Shown here: positions 39,794 to 47,707 of the stretch, one piece after another | Layout of the letters: each line of letters begins with the position of its first letter | Position numbering within the stretch: position 1 is the stretch's first letter | Assembly: GCA_021927905.1 (NCBI GenBank) | Contig: BLLK01000069.1 | Coordinates: 496,001 to 560,000 of the forward strand | Length of the DNA stretch: 64,000 nt | Direction: 5' to 3' | DNA from: Chaetoceros tenuissimus | Lineage: Eukaryota > Bacillariophyta > Thalassiosirophyceae > Chaetocerotales > Chaetocerotaceae | Made by a program: the position numbers and the translations under genes | The notes under the pieces: generated by a model | Seen by the model: the letters and a program-made list of their open reading frames with translations, nothing else | What the model was told of the DNA's origin: nothing | Databases searched by the model: none

Positions 39794-42063
39794 CAGAGAT
39801 TTGCTGTTTCCTCTAGCTTAGCAAGGCTGGAGGCAACAGAGAAGTTCTTTCCAAATCGGCCTTTTCTTGGAGATAGAATACTTTTCAAGTTTTTAGCACC
39901 GTGATAGCATACTGTCATGCGGTCGCAGGTAACAGAGTATTCGCTTTTATCATCAGAAGGTGTTTCTTCTGGATCGGTATTTTGTGTAGCTAATTCTTGT
40001 GAAAACAGCTCTTGAAAGTAAGACGATGGAGGATCGGCAGGATTGACATTGACATGTAGAAAGATTGGTCTTGTTTTTTCTACTGTTTCTGTTGTAGATA
40101 TATCTAGCTGATTCGGTCGAAAGTATGTAGAAATGGCTTCTTTGAAAAGGGGGCGTATATCCTCATCTTGATATCCTCTATCTAGTAAACGTTGATGACA
40201 CTTTACTAAAAAAGGAACAATATCAATAGTGTCAGTACATAGACACTTAGCACGGTATACCATACCCGAAATGAGACCTTTAAGTACTCCTTTCGAGTGG
40301 CACGAGTGTGGTGGGATATATAGGTATAGATTCAGGTCTTTTTCATAGATCTTTGTAGCTATTTTTCCGTTCTTGATGGATATGTTCAAGTCAAGAAAGA
40401 TAGCAGAGGTATCAAGAGAGCTGAACTCCCATTGTAATGGCTGTAGTCCAGTTCGTGCAAAGAAAGGATGGTCTATACCGTAGCTGGCCATTGTCATTTT
40501 AAACTCATCGAGACGGATGTTGGGAGTATCATCTTGTGGAATCCATATCCCAAAGCCGTCATCTATGTAACGACGATAATAATGCAATTCTGGAAACTTT
40601 TTGATAATTCTGTGTTCATGTATACAGAAATAGATTGTAGCCCATGGTGGAGCTGGCGGCGTTCCCATTGCTGTACCTGTTTGTTGCAGCCAAAAAGTAT
40701 CTCCAAAAGCAAATATATTATTTGTCATGACGATTTCCAGAGCGTGAATAAGCATTGCAGGGCATATCCCTGCAAAGGTTGCAACACTTGTGCCTAATTC
40801 GTCTTCTAGGAGGAATTTGCTTAATTCCTCCTTAGCGTGCTCGAGATGGATGTTCGTATACATGGCTGTAGCATCCATGGTTATTAATCGAGCAGAGTCT
40901 GGTATTTCAAGCTCTTTCAGCTCAGATACAATTTCTCTGCTGCTGGTCGCGATGTAGGGAAGAAAAGGTAGCATCTTTTGGAGCTCTACATCAAGCCATT
41001 TTGCAAGTCCGTAGCAGGTACTACCACTATAAGAGATGATTGGTCTCGTTTTAAGTGGGGTTTTGTGGATCTTTGCTAGGAGATAAAACCATGATGGATT
41101 AGTTGATGTGTTTTGTTTAATAAACATCACTTCATTTTCTGGAAGCCATCTCTTATTTTCCCAAACGTCGCAAAAAGTGTCAATTGCATTCATGACTTGG
41201 AGGATTTGGTTAGTCTTCTCTTCTGGCGTCAATCTTTTGTATGCGGTGGTGTTGGAGAGATGGTCTCTATGGGCTAAGAAGATGTATTCATCTCTATCCA
41301 TTGTTATTGGACCAAGATTTTTGTCGGCATTGAATACAATGACGTTCGGATTATCTTGTAGCCATTTCATAGCACGTTTTTGTTGTAGTGTCAAGTTAGG
41401 TTCACATTTTTTTGATTTTGAGAAGTCATGAATGATCCGTTCTTGGAATCTTTCAAATCGTTGTTTGTATTTCTCTGGTATCTTTGGTACCCAATTTTTG
41501 TTGATGTACAAGGGGGGCTTCTCATAGTCTGTTTGTGTGCTGCTATTGAAGAAGATAAAGCGGTGATAATCGTCACTGAGCCGTTGTAGTGCGATATCTG
41601 ATGGTGCGCTTGATTGTTTAGGGTTTGGACAGAATTTAAGTCCTAAACCAAGTAGATTCTTAATGAATGGTGGTACCTTTGTATTTTTGCAAAGGTTGTG
41701 ATATGCCATGTTTTTTGGTCTTTTTATCTGAAACTCTTTTGGAAGTTTCACGGCTAGTCGGCAGGCATTTGTTTTTGCAGAGAGACAAGGATTAGGGCAA
41801 TAACCATAGATAGAAATTATTTTACGAGTATTATTGTTAAATAAACTCAATTTCTTCTGATTTCTTTTGGTTTGCCATTCCCTTTCTTCGTCTTCTATCT
41901 CTGAGATCTGTTGTTTGATCTTCCGCTTGAGGTACCTCTGCCTCTGCCTCTGCCCTGATGGTTTCTTTGTCTTTGTTGCTGTTGTTTCTGATGATGAGAA
42001 GATTTTTTGCTGGCGCTCTTCTTTTTTGCATTTGCTGTCTCCTCGGCCCCATTGAAGTTTTTT
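39793..42063 (-). CDS. Penelope-type reverse transcriptase (ORF2, via -1 frameshift)
   Basis: The frame is open from 42111 to a TGA at 39793 and has no ATG until well inside the conserved part. Expression by -1 frameshifting from ORF1 at 42057-42063 is therefore likely; an internal ATG near 41709 (MAYHNLCKNTK) is the alternative. Visible features: NVIVFNADKNLGPITMDRDE (the Penelope DK motif), FYLLAKIHKTPLKTRPIIS (fingers), ARLITMDATAMYTNI (RT A-type Asp), QTGTAMGTPPAPPWATIY (motif B), YYRRYIDDGFGIW (catalytic Y-I-D-D) and IFLDLNISI (motif D/E). A thumb follows with SGMVYRAKCLCTD. The protein ends soon after KNLKSILSPRKGRFGK, where endonuclease-bearing relatives continue. The catalytic Asp residues are intact. 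Confidence 0.85.
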   Translation of the reverse strand, partial: KKLQWGRGDSKCKKEERQQKIFSSSETTATKTKKPSGQRQRQRYLKRKIKQQISEIEDEEREWQTKRNQKKLSLFNNNTRKIISIYGYCPNPCLSAKTNACRLAVKLPKEFQIKRPKNMAYHNLCKNTKVPPFIKNLLGLGLKFCPNPKQSSAPSDIALQRLSDDYHRFIFFNSSTQTDYEKPPLYINKNWVPKIPEKYKQRFERFQERIIHDFSKSKKCEPNLTLQQKRAMKWLQDNPNVIVFNADKNLGPITMDRDEYIFLAHRDHLSNTTAYKRLTPEEKTNQILQVMNAIDTFCDVWENKRWLPENEVMFIKQNTSTNPSWFYLLAKIHKTPLKTRPIISYSGSTCYGLAKWLDVELQKMLPFLPYIATSSREIVSELKELEIPDSARLITMDATAMYTNIHLEHAKEELSKFLLEDELGTSVATFAGICPAMLIHALEIVMTNNIFAFGDTFWLQQTGTAMGTPPAPPWATIYFCIHEHRIIKKFPELHYYRRYIDDGFGIWIPQDDTPNIRLDEFKMTMASYGIDHPFFARTGLQPLQWEFSSLDTSAIFLDLNISIKNGKIATKIYEKDLNLYLYIPPHSCHSKGVLKGLISGMVYRAKCLCTDTIDIVPFLVKCHQRLLDRGYQDEDIRPLFKEAISTYFRPNQLDISTTETVEKTRPIFLHVNVNPADPPSSYFQELFSQELATQNTDPEETPSDDKSEYSVTCDRMTVCYHGAKNLKSILSPRKGRFGKNFSVASSLAKLEETANL

Positions 42064-42446
42064 GATTTCTGTTGGAGTTTTTGGAGTTTTTTGATTTCTT
42101 TTTCCATCGCTTTAATCTTTTCATCTGTTGCATTTTTGTTAATGATTGCAGCCGCTGGACCCGCAGCGTTATCAAATTCAATTTCCATATCTGCTGCTGC
42201 TGTCTCTTTCTTTTTTAGATCAAATTTGCTGTCGAAATTGAGGGTTGCCTCTTCTTTTTCATAGGCAGCAGTGTAGGCATCGTAGCTGTCATACAAAGTC
42301 TCTTTCAAGATTTTGCAAACAAAGTTGTAGCAGTCTTTTGCACTGTCGAGTCTACTATACGAGTCTGTATCAGCTCTGAGGTCTGTAATGTTGGTAAGGT
42401 TAACTAGCACCTGACCAATATTACAACCGGAGAAGAGTCCGTACAT
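41895..42446 (-). CDS. ORF1 of the Penelope-like element, gag-like basic protein
   Basis: 183 aa from an ATG at 42446. The N-terminal 75 residues are globular-looking (MYGLFSGCNIGQVLVNLTNI). A coiled-coil helix follows (DEKIKAMEKEIKKLQKLQQK, about 110-130). The C-terminus is Gln/Arg/Gly-rich with an R-G-R-G-R-G box suited to RNA binding. It overlaps the RT frame by about 160 nt, and the reading frames differ by -1. A nucleocapsid-like RNA-packaging role is inferred from composition and position. Confidence 0.7.
   Translation of the reverse strand: MYGLFSGCNIGQVLVNLTNITDLRADTDSYSRLDSAKDCYNFVCKILKETLYDSYDAYTAAYEKEEATLNFDSKFDLKKKETAAADMEIEFDNAAGPAAAIINKNATDEKIKAMEKEIKKLQKLQQKSKNFNGAEETANAKKKSASKKSSHHQKQQQQRQRNHQGRGRGRGTSSGRSNNRSQR
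42057..42063 (-). promoter_or_regulatory. -1 frameshift slippery heptamer A-AAA-AAC
   Basis: In the ORF1 frame the minus strand reads TCA-AAA-AAC-TTC, so the heptamer A_AAA_AAC is phased exactly as a canonical -1 programmed frameshift site. A -1 shift enters the RT frame, which is open from 42111 onward, about 50 nt upstream of this site. I did not model a downstream stimulatory structure. Confidence 0.6.
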
Positions 42447-42559
42447 GAGTTGTTTGCTCTGATGTATAGTGTAGAGTAGATGTAAAGTAGAACTTTTTCG
42501 AAACTAGTTTTAATAGTTAGAGGTAGATCCAAAACAATGTGTGGAGATGAGAACCACTT

Positions 42560-42585
42560 GTTTCGGCATGGTAAGCCTTCATCAG
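42560..42585 (-). ncRNA. Hammerhead-ribozyme-like core motif
   Basis: The minus strand reads CTGATGA, then A, GGC, a 7-nt loop, GCC and GAAAC. CUGANGA and GAAA are the two conserved core boxes of hammerhead ribozymes, joined here by a GGC/GCC stem II with one extra A. Hammerheads are known in Penelope-like elements. The third part, a stem with the UH cleavage site, is not confirmed by eye. It lies 5' of ORF1 in the leader. Confidence 0.4.
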
Positions 42586-42641
42586 TTGGCGTAACCTTCT
42601 ATTTTTCATTTTGTGAGCGATTTTAGCCTGATCTCCCGGGC

Positions 42642-42733
42642 ATGACACAGTATGAAAATGTACTGCAAAATGTTGTACGGTGCGCTCACAATTCCAAATT
42701 AAATGATTTTTTCAAATCGAGACATTATCTGTT
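42642..42733. repeat. 92-bp direct repeat, right copy (B')
   Basis: Right-hand partner of 39617-39709. Its last bases (TGTT) overlap the first bases of repeat A', a 4-nt microhomology at the junction with the duplicated bZIP promoter. Confidence 0.85.
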
Positions 42734-43412
42734 TGAATATGATATGCATATTTTTTATATTCTTTATGAATAATTATAAACAATTATTTCATCATTTTCA
42801 GTTGATGCTCGAGAAATGACAAGCTATGCAACAAAAACATACCTAACTTACTAAACTTATTGTAATTTTAGTCCCACTTCGAATATTACTGGTGAGGTAT
42901 GTTTGTAACAGTTTTGTAACAGCAGTGTACATAGTTTTGATACGAGAGGTGTATTCTTTTTTGCTGAGTCAGTAGTTCAACAGCTCTAAGTATCTGTCTT
43001 GGATAAGGCCATTTGCTGACGTCATGGAAGGATGAACTTCAATGGTTTTTGTGTCTTTTCTAAAATTCGTGTTTTGAAAGTGAATGTCGACATCACTTTT
43101 CCACGAGAGAGTGCGAATGGATGCATACAACAGCAAGCTCCTCCAATGAAGAAAAACAGCTGTTCTTATCATATTGCAAAGACTTATTTTCCATAGCATT
43201 TTTTATAGGAACTACAAGACATTTTTGAAACAAAGGAAGCATCGCTTTTTCTACAGAGTAAAAGTACGAATCAATCAAATCTTTGAGAACAACTTCAACT
43301 TTTATATAACTAGGTACCAACAGCATCGAAAAGATGGAAGAACAACAGAGTTTCAATTCCAGATATGATGCTGATAGGCAATTAAAAGATACTGGACGAA
43401 TAGATAGTGGTA
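42730..43412. repeat. Long direct repeat, right copy (A'), native bZIP promoter
   Basis: Intact counterpart of 38922-39609. It continues without a break into the bZIP coding sequence, so it is the parental copy. It contains the promoter, 5' UTR and first 26 codons. Confidence 0.85.
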
Positions 43413-46122
43413 CAACAAGTGGCACGGGGTCATCAGCAGATCTCACAACTCAAACATGGCTGGAAACATTAGGAGACGAAGACGAAGGTATGTTTGCTAC
43501 TTTTCAATCTTACTACACATATGTTTGTAAGCTATAGGAATGCAGGCTTCTTGTTTCTTTTCTTAAAGAAAGTTAGAGGCAATTTTCTACACTTTTATGC
43601 TACCTAGGAGGCTTCTTCTCGACTTTGTGTTCTTGTACTAACTTTTTCTTTTTGCACTTTCCGTAGATACATTGCTGAATTATTTCCTAGGCGAAGAAGA
43701 GGAGAGCGGTAATGGAAATACTACAACAGTAAATCTTTATGAAGATCAGCCAACATCTACTTCTCACGATGTTCACATGAATGGGACACTTGCGACTACA
43801 GGTGATCTTGGCAATGCTCCACAGCATATTATGGCAGCTGCATCAGTTCAAATGCATGAAATTAGCCAAACAGAACAACAGAAGCCTCTTCATATATCTC
43901 AAACACAGCCATTGAGTGATGAGGGAAATAAACATGTCTACACTTCATTTCCGATGCCATTGAATATTCTTCAGAGTTCATCGCATCATGGAACTCCGCA
44001 CCAAGTTCAAAATACAGCCTCGTTTAAGAATTCGCCGCCATCCTCTCTACACCCGGATGGTAATTTGGAGCAAAAGCAATCACAGAGAGTTCCAAACACA
44101 CCCGCAATACATTTCTATAGCCATGGAGTGAATAATACTAATCATTCCTACTCCTTTCCGGGCCAGCAAGTAATACCACAAAAGATGCATTCTTCACCCC
44201 AAAATCATCCATCCTTGTCTGCTGCTCAAAAGCATCAAAAAGCAGTAGCAAAAGTGGAGAAAAAATCATCGAAAAAGTCAAATTTGCCAAAGTTGAATGC
44301 AAACAAAGCATCAATTCAGTATCCTATTGCACCATCTATGGGTTCAGGGACTTCTTCCTCTTCTTCTTCTCTATCGCTACAGGGGTTACAAGGGTCAACT
44401 CCGATTTTGCATGTACATCAGCAATTTGCAGCACAACCGGGAGGAGGAGGCACCCCGAATGTGACCAGTATGTCTCCCATGTCTCCAACTGCCATGATGA
44501 CGAATGAAGTATTGATGCTACCGGGAACTGGAGTGAGAACCACCACCACTTCTACATCAAATAGTACTACTCAAAATAAGACTGTAAACTCTAATGAGCA
44601 GACTCAAGCACACCATCCGGCATTGGCTCCAAATGTTCAGTCTAATCATTGGGGAGCCATGAACGCGCCGCAAAATAGACCTGTAACTTCTACCAATGGA
44701 TCTGCACCACCAGTAAATAATGCAAATCAACTACCGGCATGGATACAGCACATGAACAATGTTGCGGCTCTTGCAAATCAAGGAGGTATGCCAGCACCAG
44801 TGGTCATGACCTCAACAAACTATGCCCAAACACAGCAACCAGCTCCAACAAATTCGACAACTACTCATTCTATGACAAAGAATTTTCCAGCCCAGCCTAT
44901 TCAATTTTTCCCAGGTCATTTAGGCTCTACGCTTGCTTTGTCGCATAGGTTTTTCAAAGAGGATAATGTCGTCGAAAGTAAAGAGAAACGAGAAAAGCGC
45001 CTTGCTAGAAACAGGGAAAGTGCAAGACAGTCTCGGAAGAGAAAGAAGGAATTACTTCTGAATCTTCGTCAACAGGTCAACCGGCTGTATGATCAAATTG
45101 AAGAAGAAAGAAGATTGAAATTGGAATGCATGGAAAGAGACTTGAATGTTGAATGTATGAAAATGATCAAGGAGATCTATGTCGATATGAACTATTCCGG
45201 ACAGCAAAATCCTTCAAGCATTGATTCCTTGGTCCATACTATCCGTAGTAGTGGACCAAATATTGAAGTAAGGAGAAGTGCTACTCAATTTCAGTGTAAA
45301 ACTTTGAAGAAAGCAATTTTACCTCCTTACAGTCAACTACTGTTTGCACTTTCTTTGAATGACGATGAGTACTTCACCAATGCCAAAAATGAACGTATCA
45401 GGGTAAGTAGCTTCAGTATCACAGCATGCTTTTAATTTTTTATAGAAATTGACTCAAATGTATTGGATACATTTCCCGCTGTAGCAAACTCAAAAGCCTT
45501 CAGGAAGAATCAGCTCCAAAATGGTTGGCGAGGATATGATGAAGAAGCACAACGAAGATACGAAACAGAACAAAGACGATAAAACATTGACTTGTCTAAT
45601 GTCAGAGAAGGAAAAATTCTGGCCCCTACTTTGTTCTGAACTTTCAGTTGGTATTGACCAAGAAGAAAAGCTGCTACATTCATTGAAGAAGTAAGTACTT
45701 GGCCTTTTGTAAATTTGTTGATATCCGCACTCTTTTTCAAAACCGTCCCTTCTCACCGCAAAACAATGTCCAATAGTATCCATAATATTCTTGTGCGTGA
45801 TCAAAACGACAGTAAGATTGCCGCTGCTGCATCCATGGTAGAGACAATTGAACAAAGTCTTCTTTTACATTCAGCATCCGTAGCAAGTAAAAATGAAATA
45901 GCATTGCTTCAGATTCTGACTCCGGCCCAATCTATCCGCTTCATGGAATGGTTCATTCGAAACAAAGATCGATGCAAGAAAGTCTTCAAGAAAGATTTTG
46001 AAATGTCAGGTAACACTGAACCTGGAAGATTACCCAAAGTAACAAGTGATCAGTCTCTCGGTGATTTCTGCAAACTCTTGACTGACAACTTGAAAATTAA
46101 ACGAGAGAATTCAAGCATGTGA
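43334..46122 (+). CDS. bZIP transcription factor
   Basis: Four exons: 43334-43487, 43667-45402, 45485-45690 and 45777-46122 (813 aa). All introns are GT-AG and phases agree; intron 1 has a TACTAAC branch site. The N-terminal 450 residues are Gln/Ser/Asn/Pro-rich and disordered, as in activation domains. The basic region at about 490-515 (KRLARNRESARQSRKRKKEL) has the invariant N-x7-R. A zipper follows, LRQQVNRLYDQIEEERRLKL, short but with heptad hydrophobics. The C-terminal domain (SKNEIALLQILTPAQSIRFM, about 745 on) resembles the Leu/Gln-rich domain found after the zipper in many stramenopile bZIPs. It should bind DNA as a dimer in the nucleus; targets are unknown. Its promoter is duplicated upstream (38922-39609). 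Confidence 0.88.
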
Positions 46123-46646
46123 AAAAATGTATAAAGAACTTGTAAAATTACCCTAAACCAATAAATTAACATGTATGATTTCAATTCAATTGCCTGCAAA
46201 TGGACATGAGCTGGGTTGGTAGGCATGCTATTTAAAACGGAGCTTCATAGTTTTCTCCTTTTCTTTAGCATTTTCCTCTCTCATAGGAATATACGAGTAT
46301 TCCAATAAGTACGAGTATCCGTATTCACTTCTTGTAAAGCCAGTATTTATCCATTTTGTTTGGATTGTACTACCACTCATGCCTTTGGATAGCATTGCAT
46401 TAAAGAAGACAAAGATTGTTATTATCTTACTGCCTCAAAAGAATACCCGTAGAGTGTACGTATTACCACTAAGAGTATCAAAAATAAAAAAAGACAAGAA
46501 AAGGTATTCGAAAACGTGCTCTAACTATGATTAGAAAATCTATATCTTACAATGCATGAACAACCTTCAAACATCTCTTTTCCCCCTTATATTGCTACAA
46601 CGTTTGTCGTACGTATGCTACTTACTTGAGAAGATTGGCAACCTGT
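46123..46646. other. Convergent intergenic region, no feature seen
   Basis: 524 bp between two convergent genes (bZIP and HMG). It contains 3' ends only; I see the short repeat TACGAGTAT near 46290-46320 but no gene. Confidence 0.5.
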
Positions 46647-47255
46647 CTAATCCGAGTCAGAGTCCTCATCAGAAGTCTCCTCTTCATCACTGACATATTG
46701 ATTCTTTGCATTGTTGTATGCCTCAGTTTCACGCTTACTTCTCTCCTTATCCTGTTCAGCCGCTTCAAGATATGGCTTCTTTTCTTCCTCCGTGAGATTT
46801 CTGTACTTTTGTCCCATCAATTTTCCCAACTCTCCAAAGGAAAGATCTGGGTTCTCCTCCTTGACCTTGGCACGATTTTCCTTGACAAAGAACATGTACG
46901 CAGAGGATGCGCGCTTTGGAGCATTCGGGTCCTTCTTTTTACGCTTTTTACGCTTTGGTACGTCGCTATCAGAGTCCGAATCACTGTCAGAGTCATCCGA
47001 TGGCGGGGTGTAATTTTCCATTTCACGTTCGTATCTCTGGCGATCAGTGGCAGCCATGTCATTGTACTTTGATTTTTCATCTTCAGTGAGTTCCTTGTAT
47101 TTCTCTGCGATTTTCTTTTGAGTTTCGCCAAAGCTCAAGTCTGGAAATTCTTCTTTGACTGCAGGACGTATAGCAGAGGCGTAAAAGAGGTATGCAGAGC
47201 ATGCTCTTTTTGGTGCGTTTGGGTCCTTCTTTTTTCTTCCTTTTCCTCTTGGCAT
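46647..47255 (-). CDS. Two-box HMG protein
   Basis: 202 aa from an ATG at 47255, single exon. Two HMG boxes are present: box 1 at about 10-80 (KKDPNAPKRACSAYLFYASA) and box 2 at about 106-175 (KKDPNAPKRASSAYMFFVKE). Each has the P-K-R-x-x-S-A-Y-x-(F/M)-F start, the P-D-L-S-F-G-E core and the E-K-x-x-Y end. An acidic Ser/Asp linker and an acidic C-terminal tail frame box 2. This is the HMGB/NHP6 type, which bends DNA without sequence preference in chromatin. The gene is divergent from the inositol synthase fusion, which itself carries an HMG-like segment. Confidence 0.9.
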   Translation of the reverse strand: MPRGKGRKKKDPNAPKRACSAYLFYASAIRPAVKEEFPDLSFGETQKKIAEKYKELTEDEKSKYNDMAATDRQRYEREMENYTPPSDDSDSDSDSDSDVPKRKKRKKKDPNAPKRASSAYMFFVKENRAKVKEENPDLSFGELGKLMGQKYRNLTEEEKKPYLEAAEQDKERSKRETEAYNNAKNQYVSDEEETSDEDSDSD

Positions 47256-47383
47256 GTTGGAAATTTGATTAGCTAGAGTATTTGATTATGCAGTATGTAT
47301 AGCTATGGGATCTGCTTGACTCTTTTCGTCAGAGCTCTCAATGCAAATACAGTGGTATCTTTTTTTGTAAAAGAGAGGGGAGA

Positions 47384-47466
47384 AACAACAACAGCAGCAG
47401 GCAGCAGGCAGCCAGCAAAATCTTCTGCATCAGCCAGCTCGCCAGTTCAAGGAGGAGGAGGAGGAG
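47384..47466. repeat. CAG/GGA-rich microsatellite in shared promoter
   Basis: An interrupted run of AAC, CAG and GGA triplets in the 452-bp spacer between the HMG gene and the inositol synthase fusion. It lies close to the HMG start, so it may be part of its 5' UTR or core promoter. Confidence 0.6.
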
Positions 47467-47707
47467 TGTTGTTGGTGTTCTTGCGGCAGGTTGCATAGCT
47501 ATTTATAGAAAAATGCTCCAAGTGCCAACCCGACGAGGTTCATTATTGTCAACTAATAAGTACGCACGTTCAAACACGTATCAAAGAACAAATCTTTTTC
47601 TATTATGTTTTTTCTAATTGGTCTATCCATATAATTTTGTTACTTTTATTCTACCTCAATAAAAGTTCACTACTTACTACTCTTACTATTGTCAAAACAA
47701 AGTCAAC

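Larger units (their letters stand above)
39710..42641 (-). mobile_element. Penelope-like retroelement without visible endonuclease
   Basis: A 2.9-kb unit read on the minus strand, between direct repeats B and B'. Order 5' to 3': a leader with a hammerhead-like motif, a gag-like ORF1, an overlapping RT frame reached by a -1 slippery site, two hairpins. The RT has the D-K-(G/N) N-terminal motif, the LLAKIHKTPLKTRPIIS block and the KNLKSILSPRK linker typical of Penelope-like elements. No GIY-YIG domain follows, so it resembles the endonuclease-lacking branch. The frames carry no internal stops, so the insertion is young and perhaps active. Confidence 0.8.

Noticed and set aside
41837-42181. Third overlapping minus-strand frame in the Penelope-like element
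   Set aside because: Low-complexity Lys/Arg product that exists because the Gln/Arg-rich ORF1 region is open in all frames; no motif and no place in the frameshift scheme.
42643-42733. Repeat B as a classical LTR
   Set aside because: Only 92 bp, no TG...CA plus primer-binding-site layout, and the RT is Penelope-type with no protease, RNase H or integrase.
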